Origin: Caenorhabditis elegans | Taxonomy: Eukaryota > Nematoda > Chromadorea > Rhabditida > Rhabditidae | Assembly: GCF_000002985.6 (NCBI RefSeq) | Contig: NC_003282.8 | Span: 12,400,001-12,464,000 of the forward strand | Length of the DNA stretch: 64,000 nt | Direction of reading: 5' to 3' | In this document: piece after piece, positions 35,851 through 46,201 of the stretch | Layout: the number at the start of each line of letters is the position of its first letter | How positions within the stretch are numbered: position 1 is the first letter of the stretch | Position numbers and translations under genes: made by a program | Notes under the pieces: generated by a model | What the model was told of the DNA's origin: nothing | The model's database searches: none | The model's input: the letters and a program-made list of their open reading frames with translations, nothing else

Positions 35851-38190
35851 ATGAAGACATTATTGTGGTTTTTAGTCTTCGTTGGAGTTTCGAATGCGTT
35901 AGGTAAGCTTACTGATGGTAAAACTAGAATATCAGCTCTTTTTTAGACTGCACTCAAATTCCGGCTGGTGGTATTGTCCCTAGACATAATGCGACTATTC
36001 CAGCGGGAGCCAAGGAACCAGTGCTAATTCCACCAAACTTTAATTGTCTTTATAATGTAAGTAGGGACGGTGTTTTCAGGGTGTTTTACTATTAAAAACT
36101 CCTTTCTAGATCAAAGTTCCAGCTATGGTATATGCTCGTGTTGTTCTGGAAAACGGATTGAATGGAAACAATGATCAGATAACTGTTACAAATGAGCAAA
36201 ACGCGAAGACATTCATCAACAGGTAGGCTTTGAAATGTAACATTTAAAACAGGAATTTTAATTTTAGTCGTTCTGGAAAGTATGCAACTTTCTATGTATT
36301 TCCAAATACTCTCACAAGTTTCCTAGTTTCCACGAAAAGTGTTAATATGCACTCATCGTTCCGAATGGTGGTTGACTATTATTCATGTAAGTACAAATAT
36401 GAGTAATCTGAAATATTTCGAAACAACATTTCAGTGAACAACGCGACAGTTACTTATTTGGACAACCCAGATATGCAATATTCTCGCTTGTACACTTTGC
36501 AAGCTGAAATCGGCTGGAGCCCACGAACCATTGTGGCAAAGGAGAGGGTGGGGAATTTTTAATTTGAATTTATTAGCAACTTTGAAAATTTTCTCTCCCA
36601 CGAAACATTTTTAATCAAAATTTTCGTCCAAAACTATTTAATTATTTTGATTCAATAATTAAAATTATTTTCGATAAATCGACACGCATATTATGCATAT
36701 ATCAAACGAAAACTTGCGTAGTTATAGTTAGCTTTTTCGTTCACTTTACTATTTTTGTGTTCCAAAAATATAGCGATTTACCGAGTATGCCGACTACGGC
36801 AAAAATTGATCCGCGAGAGTGTAGGCATGAAAAGTGCGTTGTTCGCCGTGCAGGCAGTCATATCTTAATTATGCATAGAAACCTCAAGAAGACCCAACTT
36901 TACAAAAAAACTTCTTCCTACTTCGTAATTCAGATGTCCATTTCCATCGCATACTCCGGCTGGACACCCTATGACAATTTGTACAACTTTTTCTTGATTG
37001 AAGGAGATTTGGAGAACCCATTAGCAATCTACCGTATGACTCAATTTTTGTACCAAAACTATATCAGTAAAGGAAACAAAGTTACTGTTCTTGGATTGGA
37101 TAACACGTTTTCGAGAAGCTCAATTGTATTTGTCCCACTGTCACAAGCTCAACAATATGATTCATATACAGCGGCAAGTGGCTATATGAATCTGAATCAA
37201 GTGGATATTGATGCAACTGTCGGAGAAAAGAAAAAGAAAATTGTCACAATGATTTCAATGCGAGATTATGTTATGATTTGGAAAATGGAAAAGGTGAGAA
37301 CATGAAGGTGGAGTAGCGTGAATTTAGCTCCAAATACGCTCTCCACCAAAACTTTTCAAAATTGTTTTTTTTTTCAATTTTGCTTAAATTTTTAAAAGAG
37401 CTAATTATTGTTGAATTGAATTTTTTGAACTAAAATAAAATATAAATTTCACAAAACTAGATCACTCATTTGCCCGAGAATTCAAAACTAATTCAGCCCA
37501 TTTTTGTTGCAAAATTGAAAAAGTCATAAACATTTTTGAAAAATTCTATACTATTTTTACAGTTAAATTAGGAACATTATGCATGTTTTGTGTCATTTAG
37601 GAAACCTGTAATGTAAAGTAATGGGCAAAATATTTTTGCTGTTGACAAAACTATTATTAACTTTACTGTAAAAAATAACATATTGCTGGCTCGTTTTGGA
37701 TTATAATTTGAAAATTGAAAGAAAATTGAATGAAGCCTTGCACAAAATTGATCAAGATTTAAAGTTTTGGTTTTTTGAAAATCCTGACCAAATCAATTCT
37801 CTAAAATTTTCTAATATAAGACTAGTAGTTCAAATTTAAAAAAAATGTTTTCATCTAAAAATGTTCCAGTTCCTAGTGAAAATTTAAAAAAAAGAAGTAG
37901 GGAATTTAAAAAAAGTTTATTAATTTCCATTAAACATAAAACATTAAAAATTAAGCATCCTAAAATTTTCTAAATACGAATAATGCTTAAAGCTATTTTC
38001 GCATTTTTCAAAATTCCAGACAAGTAACCCTGACTGTGTTCTGAAAGCAATTACATCTCCTCCAACAAGTGAATCAAAAGTGCTTCTCGATTTCTCGGTC
38101 GAAACCCAATTCCCGACAAACATCACTCGTCCATCGTTTTGCATTATTGCTGAAAACTGTGCTGCGTCGATCCAATTTATTGTTCTTTAA
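35851..38190 (+). CDS. irg-4: IRG-4, secreted CUB-like domain protein of the infection response
   Basis: Exons 35851-35902, 35947-36056, 36110-36222, 36268-36386, 36435-36547, 36934-37293, 38020-38190 give 345 aa. The signal peptide MKTLLWFLVFVGVSNA is followed by a nematode CUB-like (CUB_2) domain: DCTQIPAGGIVPR, FNCLYNIKVPAMVYARVVLE, the FLVSTKSVNMHSSFRMVVDY strand, then a second half with SGWTPYDNLYNFFLIEGD. Members are secreted, intestinal and induced by bacterial pathogens; irg-4 is used as a reporter of the PMK-1 p38 pathway (established knowledge). I chose this member of a large family because of its position between these lectins near dsb-1 and acl-13, so the symbol is less certain than the family. 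Intron 5 (386 bp) and intron 6 (726 bp) are longer than the rest. Confidence 0.85.
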
Positions 38191-38678
38191 ATAAAATATC
38201 GATTAAATTGTGTTTTAAATAAATATTATCATCTGCAAATTTTCATAATTTTATTTCATAAAAAATAAATTGAAACTCATTAATTAATATTATTGATAAT
38301 GAAAACTCGATGAGAAAAAAATGTTAAATAAATAATCAATAAATTAATTTAAAAAAACATCGCCCGCATTTTAAAGCTCCTTAAAAGTGTAGATTCCGAC
38401 CTTGTCAAAAATATTTCTTAATCACAAACATTCTCTCAAAGACTACAATTTTTCATAGTTTTCAGAAATTTTTGAACACTTCGGCAGTTCCAGTCATCAT
38501 CAATCGTGCAAGTTCATGATTTATTTTCCAATTGGTCTTTGTACAAATTCTCAATTGAACTTTTGCGTCTAGCAATTTTTTGAAACCAAAAGATTAGTGT
38601 GGGTGGGGGTATGTGCCAAATACCGATGTGAATGTAATAGAAAATCTGAATAATTCACAGTAGGTCACAGATTTTGAA

Positions 38679-41190
38679 ATGCCAGACATGGTTTTTCGTA
38701 TTATTCTCGTCGTTTCTTGTTTTACATCGTTTTCTTGCAAGCCGAAAGTCAAAATTCAACGTGGGTTTTAGTTCTAGGTTTGACCTCTGGGAAGTGTAGC
38801 AATAACATGTTTCGAAGTTATGACGTCACTATCATCAAAGTTAATTTGCGATGTGAGCATTAGAATAACTACACTGAATTCGTTATCAGATTGAGAAAAT
38901 CTAACCATATTTTCAGATGATCACATTGAAGAGTTTCTGGAAAACAAAACACTCAGTGACGTCATAGAATGTGAGTTTCTGATTTGGAAAATCTAGAAAA
39001 TTTTAAGTTTTTGGTTTAGTAAACCAGCATGTGCAACGAGCAAGATACTTGGAGAGATTGGAAAACGAAAAAGGAAAGTTATCAGATGAAGGTCAACAGA
39101 ACCTTGTTCTAGCAGATGGAGCTGTTTTACCGTGTGATGCCACGTGGCATCAGTACTCTGGAACAGGATGTTGCTATAGGGTAGGTATTCTGTAAATCTT
39201 CACAGGAAGGCCTGCCTAGGCGCCTACACGGCACTCGCTTGTACTTTTTCTTTGATAATCGTTTCTTATTTCCAAATCTTTAAATTTTTCTATTAATAAA
39301 ATTTGAATCATTTTTTTTGTCAAAACAGTGAGTCAACTGACTAAAAAAAACAATTTTGATTACTAGATTAAAACCAAATTTACGATTTTTTTAATGCTGC
39401 TATTATTTTCCAAATACGACAAATGACGGCAAAATTTTTCATTTTCAGACAACAGACGAGAAAAGTGAGTGGTATGGTGGAACAGAACTGTGTCGAGCTC
39501 TACATCCTCAGGCACAATTGGCATCATTTCATAGTCAAGGGGAATCGGAATTTGTTTGTAAAAAGTATTCATCAATTCATGCTTGGACAGGGCTTTCGCA
39601 AACTGTGAGGATTTTTTCTTGGAGTTCTTGAAAAACATTTTTGAAGAATTTGAAAACTAAGGTTTTTATACCTACGTGCCTGTCTATTGCCTATGACCTA
39701 TTATCTTGTAAGCTAAATGAGATATGAAATAAGTGTACGGTACCTATGTACAATACCCATGAAGGAAAAACACAAGCGTAGGCAAATGAGCACTACTGAT
39801 AGTGAGTCAATTATCAAAAAAAGAGAGTTTTGGAACAAAAATTACAGGAAACACCCGGAGTGTGGACATATACCGATGGAACTCCCGACTGGCATTGGTT
39901 TTTTGCTCAATCGAGCACAATGACAACTGAAAAAAGTTGCGTCGAAATGATGGATGGAGTTCTGGTTCTATTGTTCTCGTGGTCAGCGAAAAAAGGACAA
40001 ACTCAACCCTATTCCTGCACTGAGAGCATCGCAAGTATCTGCAAGTATTGCCCACAAGAGACTACGTCGACGAGCACGTCGACGAGCACGACAACAACAA
40101 CGATACCAATTACCTCTACAGTAACCACTACCGTAACCACAACCAGTGAGCCTCCAACTACAGTAACCAGCACCACATCAACAACGGAATCTACGAGCAC
40201 AGTAACCACAACAATACCAACTACTACTACTACTACTACGGTATCAACTACAGTACCCACAACCAAAACAACCACCGAGACGGAAACCAGCATCAAGCCA
40301 ACAGAAACTACAGTAATTATAACGACACCAAGTACCACTACCGTAACAACTACAGTACCTACAACTACCGTTACCAGCACATCATCTGAAACAACTACAA
40401 CAACTAGAACTACAGTAACCAGCACACCAGCCACCACTCCATCTATTGCAGCCTCCACAAAAGCTCCAACAACACAAAAGTCCACCCCTACAACTACAAT
40501 TACTACATCGACTGTCAAAACTACCGTCCCAGGGACCTGTACTCCCACTTGCCCAACTCCAACAGTTAGCTTCAATGATCGATGCTACAAGGTACTTGTT
40601 TCAAAAGTTTCATATGTAGCTTAAACGTTTCCAGATGTGCCGAGGGCTCGTGAAATTTGAAGACAGTTGCACGTGGTGTAATGGGACAATGGTCACAGTT
40701 TCTAGTAAAGAGGAAAACAGCTTTGTTTCTAGTACGTTTTAACATTGAATTGCGGCAAAATATTAGGTCGGTTCCATTAAATCTTAAAATATACACTATA
40801 CATTATGCCTAAAATGCGTCTTTTCTGTTATAGTTTGAAGTTTTTTTTTTGTTTTTAAAAACAACTGTAATTTAGTCTTTAATTTCATAAAGAACTAATA
40901 ATTTCCAACAAAAAAACTTCCCCTAGTAAATAGAAATTCCTAATCGAATTATGTAAATATTTTTTCCAGGAGTCTTTGGATCAAACGATGAGACAACACG
41001 TCAAATCTGGATTGGCAACACCGAATCCAGTGGTTATCTAAATTGGTCTCCAGGTCAACCTACAAAACCGAATGATGGCTTGGATTACTGTATTTCAATG
41101 GACTTGAGTGCAGGATCTACTAGAGGAAAATATAAATATTTAGCATGTCAGAGTACCGTTATTAATTCGTTATGTGTAATGAATCCATGA
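38679..41190 (+). CDS. Secreted C-type lectin with two CTLDs and a long Thr-rich linker (second copy)
   Basis: Exons 38679-38760, 38917-38970, 39020-39180, 39449-39604, 39848-40591, 40635-40731, 40970-41190 give 504 aa. A second ATG at 38688 also gives a good signal peptide (MVFRIILVVSCFTSFSC). The order matches its paralogue at 32651-35001: charged stretch, CTLD 1 (CDATWHQYSGTGCCYR, IHAWTGLSQT, DWHWFF, CVEMMDG), mucin-like linker, CTLD 2 (CTWCNGTMVTVSS, IWIGNT, QPTKPND). The linker is about 150 residues of Thr, Ser, Pro and Val, roughly 80 longer than in the paralogue, built from ACTACAGTAACC-like units; it is probably heavily O-glycosylated. The intron phases are the same in both genes. The last acceptor here is a normal ttccag. 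Confidence 0.9.
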
Positions 41191-42095
41191 GACTAATAAA
41201 CGTTTGGTATTTATGTTCAGAATACAGTGTATATGTGACAGTGTCCAAATAAAAACGTCACTTTAGTTTCCTTGTCAATATAACTGAAACAACAAGATTC
41301 GTAATCACAGATTGATCGTTGATTCAATTCAAATTTGCACCGGGTACATTCAAAACTTCCCCCATAGAATCACGACTGATAGTTCTGAATTTGCATAGGT
41401 ACCAAGAATTCGGAGAACATGTGAACATGGCATGAAGACTAGACGTGGAACAGTTTGACTTCGACTGGTCAGTAGGCGTCATCAAGTATTTGCATAAAGT
41501 TTGGTATATTGAAACATTGGAAAATTATATATTATTATTTTGCAGGTTCCCGTACCGACAGAAGCCAAGCTTTGGAACTTTTTGAATTCAGGAGACCCAC
41601 GATAAGATGGATTTACAATTTTTTAGCGTTCTCTTCAGAATTTAAGCTCTCTCGGAAATCCATCAGTTCATGTACAAAAATTGAGGAAAAAAAAAATATA
41701 AGAATGGAAATATAAGAATGGGATACAATTGTGTTATTTGCGCGGTTACGGTAGCTGAAAAGATTTGCTCGTGCCAGGACCCCAGGTTGAAATTTAGGGT
41801 TTCACATTGCATCTATTGATATATCATAAGACATCTTATTGCATCTTTACTTTCCTTGAACACAGACCTTATTAGTATGTCTGCTTTACGTCTAAGTTGA
41901 GCCCATATTTCTAGTTCTTCCAGTTCGAACGATTCCCCGATCGTTCAAAGTTCAGCAGCGGTACACCTAGTAGCTCCTCCCCCATTCCCATTTTGTTTTC
42001 CAGAGCCTCGCTGTATAATAACTGTCCGCCCGATTCCATACAAAAACCCTCAGCGGGTGCACAATTCACACAATTTGTTCAAAATATTTTCAAAT
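41191..42095. other. Spacer between lectin genes
   Basis: 41310-41450 is the sequence duplicated after the first lectin gene. 41749-41785 (tacggtagctgaaaag... gtgccaggacccc) belongs to the dispersed family seen at 3050 and 10811. gtataataa near 42011 may be the TATA element of the short lectin gene. No other gene is seen. Confidence 0.5.
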
Positions 42096-43035
42096 ATGCT
42101 TTTCCCTTCCCTTTTCCTGGTTTTCGCTTCTGCCGTATTGGCGTCCGATGATTTGAATCCATGTAATTCCTCGTGGCATTTCTTCAAAAAGACTGGATGT
42201 TGCTACAAGGTATGTTGGATGAACTACTGAAATACACTGGAATTCGAAATTTCTAGACATCTGATGACATGGGAACATGGTTCGATGGTACTGGAATGTG
42301 TGCCAAGATGCAAGTTGGAGCCCGATTGGCGTCTCTTCGTGATGAAGATGAATCCAAGTTTGTGGCAAAGTCTCATAAATCAGGAATCGATGGGATCCAT
42401 GCATGGACTGGGCTTTCGCAGACGGTGAGTTGGGATATCTCCAGTGCCAATAATAATATTTCTTTAAATTGCTATAAATGATCCTAACATTCCATACATT
42501 AAAAAAAATAAAAAACTGAGACGGCGCGTGTTCAGTTACGAAATGCACAATTTTCTGCGTCTTCATAATATTTTTTTTGAAAAACTGCAAAGATATAGAC
42601 TATTTCAACATAAATCTAGAGTTCGGAAAAATATATACATAAAGTATCGGTGGTTTAATAATATTTTATAATAATTTTCAAATTCGAATTAATAGTTTAA
42701 ATGGCATATTAGACCCATTTAGAAAAATTTCAAGAAAAATCTCAAGTAGTACTTTTCAGCAAACCGCCAACAACTGGACGTTCACCGATGGCTCAAAACC
42801 TTGGTCCTCCTTCTTCACCCCATACGTTTTCCCGAATAACCACACGAGTTGCGTTGAAATTGTCGACAATTGGCTTGTCGAGCTATTTCAAAATACTGGT
42901 AAAACACAACCAACGTTCTGCTACCACTATCGTAAAGCCCTGTGCAAGTATTGTCCAGTACCACCTGAAATTCCATCTGAGCCAACAAGTACTACACTGG
43001 CACCTGTTGTGAGAGCCAAACGAGATTTGATGTAA
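42096..43035 (+). CDS. Short secreted C-type lectin, single CTLD
   Basis: Exons 42096-42209, 42257-42424, 42760-43035 give 185 aa. Signal peptide MLFPSLFLVFASAVLAS, then one CTLD matching CTLD 1 of the larger neighbours: CNSSWHFFKKTGCCYK, a GTWFDGTGMCAKM segment, IHAWTGLSQT, NNWTFTDGSKPW, SCVEIVDNW, CKYCP. It stops shortly after a small Ser/Thr/Pro tail, exactly where the linker starts in the larger genes, and ends VRAKRDLM. It looks like an N-terminal half of the two-domain lectins, or their ancestor. No membrane anchor is visible. Confidence 0.88.
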
Positions 43036-43267
43036 ACAAGCTCTGATGAAAATATCCATGACTAAAATAACTGTTCATATTCTATATCCTATTCATTTCT
43101 ATTGACAGGACGCTTATATTATTTTATAATATCCTGTTTACCAGATCTCTCACTTTTTGAAAATTTTGTAATTTGAAACTTTTACATGTAAATGAAAAAT
43201 TTGTATTTATGCTGTAGTTTTGTGTTCGCAAAAACAACCAAAGCCAATTTATTATTCCTATAGAAAA

Positions 43268-44034
43268 TCAATTATTTTCAATCTTCCTATCCAATTGCTC
43301 TCTCATAAATCCGGCAATCTTCTCCTTGTGCTTTGACATCGACGGTACAACATGCCCCCCATCGTGAGCTATCCGCAACGGTTCAACGTCAAACATGTCT
43401 GCCATTTTCTCGCTTTTTGGTCTCGCCACGATCTCGTCCGCGTCACCGAATACGTGCATCGATGGGAATTCTTTGATTCGGAGTAATGTCAAGGAGTCAT
43501 GTTTGGAAGAGAGACTCAGGAATCCGGAGAAGAAAATGGCAAATCGGATTCCGGGAAGTTTGATTTCACCGAGTTGTGCCTGAAAAAATAGAATAATCAA
43601 ACGCCTGGGAGACGGAGATAAATAAAACCTTGGCAATGAGCAAGTGAACCATAGAAGCTCCTTGACTGAAACCCAGTAACCCATCGAATGGCCCATTTTC
43701 TTCAATAAACTTGACAACTGCGGCCACAGATTCTTCGAATCCAACAGCTACTTCCGTAGATTCCCGAGAGGAGAAGCTCATCGCTTCGTTGTTTGAAAAC
43801 CACCACGCTCGACTGGAATCAACATCTGAAAATAAAAAAAATTACTTTATATTAGAATTGCCAAATTAGGAACATACGTTCATCTACCGCCACAGAATGA
43901 ACTCCATTCACAAATTCAAACTCTGCTAGAGATTTGACGAGCTTCCGAGTGGATCCCGTCTTTTGCCGGAATGATTGATCGCATTGTCGATATCCGTGAA
44001 GGCAGAGGATCCGGAGTTTCGGTTGGGAAGACAT
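43268..44034 (-). CDS. FSH1/OVCA2-type serine hydrolase
   Basis: Three exons: 44034-43878, 43825-43629, 43579-43268, giving 221 aa, the normal size. It begins with [10 protein letters not shown], the family's oxyanion motif. The nucleophile Ser lies in GFSQG near residue 110. The acid is in [11 protein letters not shown] and the catalytic His in AHDGGHVVP. This is the alpha/beta hydrolase fold of FSH1 and human OVCA2, which act as carboxylesterases on long-chain esters; the worm substrate is unknown. No signal peptide, so probably cytosolic. The start is directly after tttcag|a, a likely trans-splice site. It lies about 500 bp downstream of the RBFA-like gene on the same strand, probably the last gene of an operon with dpy-26. 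Confidence 0.9.
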
Positions 44035-44094
44035 TCTGAAAGATAATGCGGGTGGAATATTTCATAGAATGTGAATAAGTATTACCTAGACACA

Positions 44095-44385
44095 AATTTT
44101 TGCACCAAAAAAATGTAATACCCGGTCTCGAAACGGCAATTTTTATTGAAAGCAACCGAGTGTGCGCCTTTAAGAGTACTGTAATTTCAAACTTTCGTTT
44201 CTGTGGAGTTTTCATCAATTTTTAAAGGTTTCTTGCAATTTGTTAAAATTGAAATATTTTAAACGAAAAACTTTTAAGATTCTATGAAAACAGTAAAAAA
44301 AAGAGGGAAAATACATGTACTCTAAAATTGTCGTGTCGAGACCGGATACTGTATTTTTTGAGCAGTTTTCGCGTCTAGGTAATAA
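44095..44385. repeat. Dispersed foldback repeat, copy 1 (gtcgagaccggg type)
   Basis: Left part (about 44095-44180) reads aatacccggtctcgaaacgg then gtgtgcgcctttaagagtac. The right part (about 44316-44385) has the inverse, attgtcgtgtcgagaccgg, then tactgtattttttgagc. The same motifs recur in inverted arrangement at 45130-45680 and in a single arm at about 47575-47690. Confidence 0.75.
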
Positions 44386-44537
44386 GTCAATATAAATTAA
44401 TAGGTATTTCACAGGTATAAACCAGTTATGATGCAAGAGAAAACTTCAATTAAAATGAAAAAAGGTTCATTTAAAAAAATTTTAAAAAACTAAAAAACAA
44501 ATTTTAAAAACAAATGATTACAACTAATTTTCTTCTT

Positions 44538-45884
44538 TTAAACTTTTTTCTTTATGCTAGTCAACCATCTAGGTACATTTCTATTGTTCGGGCTCTCTTC
44601 CTTCACATTTCCCAAAACTCGTGCACTTTTACTCAATAATCGATAATCCATTCCATAATCTGCTTCACGGAATAACTTGTCCATTTCCTGTTCCATCAAC
44701 AATGCTTTATCCCCGATAAACTTCACTTCAGGACACGTAATTCCAATGGATTCCTCCACTCGTCGTCTTATCTGGTGTTTCGACTCTTCCAGAAAATCAA
44801 CAATTTCCGAATCTCCATCACCTCGACACATCCAATAAACGGACACTTGTGTGAAAGCTCGATCAACTCGTACTCGAGTAATTTGAAGTTGTAATCGCCC
44901 GAGCATTTCATCTGTTGCGACGACTTCGGCGATTCGTTCCTCAAGGATTCTGCTCAGCTGAACAACTTTTTTGTCGTCTAAACGTCGTTGTTTTGTTCCG
45001 AGAGAGACGAGTAGAAGTCGATCTTCAAGTCCCATATCGATACCGTATCTCATGCCCATCGTTTTTTGGAAGTTTTTGCCCAATGTCTGAAATTTCTTGT
45101 TGTTGGGATGAGAAAACTGGTGGAGCCATGATCATTATTACCAGAGGTCTCGACACGAATTTCTGTAAAATATAAAAAGACATGCGTCTTTAAAGAGTAC
45201 TGTAACTTTCTCGTTGCGAAAAAAAATACTTTTTTTTGATATCAAGAAGAAATCCAAAAATACAAAATATTTTGATAATTGTTGGAATGTTGAAGAAAAA
45301 TATGTCATTTTCGATTTTTCGCCTCTAGAAAATTTCGAAAAAAATTGAATTCCGAAAAAGCAGCCTACATTTTAAAATCTTTTTCGTTATAGAAGAAAAC
45401 TTAACGGTTTCTTGTAATTTTTCTCAAAAAAAAACACAAAATTTGATAAAAATGTTGACATTTTTTGTTAATTTAAATTGACAAAAAATTAATTTTCGAT
45501 TTCTAATTTTTTTCCCGAAAAATCAAAAATGTTTTCAATTTATTTATCATTGATTTTCTAAAGTTTTTCTCTCATTTCGTTGAGCTCGCGGTTACGGTAC
45601 CCTTTAAAGGCGCAGACCCTTTCGCATTTAGACAAAAATTGTCGTTTCGAGACCGGGTACTGTATTTTTTGCGCGAAAATCGCAAAATTTCGCGCCTGGG
45701 TAATAAACGAAAGTTGAATTTATATTTTTCAATCTAATTTCCAAAGAACCTTATCATATCTCCACTCGAATCTTGAAAGAACCGAATTTCCACATCCACG
45801 TCCCGTTTTTCGATTCACATAATTTCTGGGTCCCTTCAGAGCCGCCGTGCTAGTGGTAATCCATCGGATCCCGTTTCTATACAT
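44538..45884 (-). CDS. Mitochondrial ribosome-binding factor A (RBFA)-like protein
   Basis: Two exons join in phase: 45884-45750 (45 aa) and 45086-44538 (182 aa), total 227 aa. Exon 1 is rich in Arg, Ser and Thr without acidic residues at its start (MYRNGIRWITTSTAALKGPR), typical of a mitochondrial presequence. Exon 2 carries an RBFA-like KH domain: RILEERIAEVVATDEML, then ITRVRVDRAFTQVSVYWMC and a helix KHQIRRRVEESIGI. RBFA helps mature the small ribosomal subunit; here presumably the mitoribosome. The 663-bp intron holds a repeat element, and the first exon is easily missed because exon 2 is open upstream to a TTG. It starts about 320 bp after the dpy-26 stop, with attcag|ATG at the start codon. 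Confidence 0.85.
45130..45680. repeat. Dispersed foldback repeat, copy 2
   Basis: Inside the RBFA-like intron. Left part has agaggtctcgacacgaatttc and tctttaaagagtactgtaac; right part has ggtaccctttaaaggcgcag, attgtcgtttcgagaccgg and gtactgtattttttgcgcg. The two sides are inverted relative to each other. The middle is AT-rich. Confidence 0.75.
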
Positions 45885-46201
45885 CTGAATTCGTAATTTT
45901 TATGGAATCAGTGAATGCTTTTTCGGAAGAATCAGAAAGGGTCTTTGTATCCCTAGAATTCTACAAGTTTTATGGCTCGAATATCATATTGAATATTCAT
46001 TGTAAAGAGTGATTTGACAGAAAACTTAAAATTTTTGGTGTCGGGGTACTCAATTCAGAGAGAGAAAAATAAATAAAGAAACTTCGAGTTTCGAGAAATG
46101 AGAGATAAAATGAATAAATACATCGAATTGGGTGGATTCTGAGATTCAATTTTGATACCGAAAATAAATGATTTTTTATGGAGAAATTTAATAAAGTATG
46201 C

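Noticed and set aside
40009-40575. 188-codon Val-rich antisense frame over the lectin linker
   Set aside because: It is the mirror of the Thr-rich codons (ACA, ACC, GTA) and has no gene signals.
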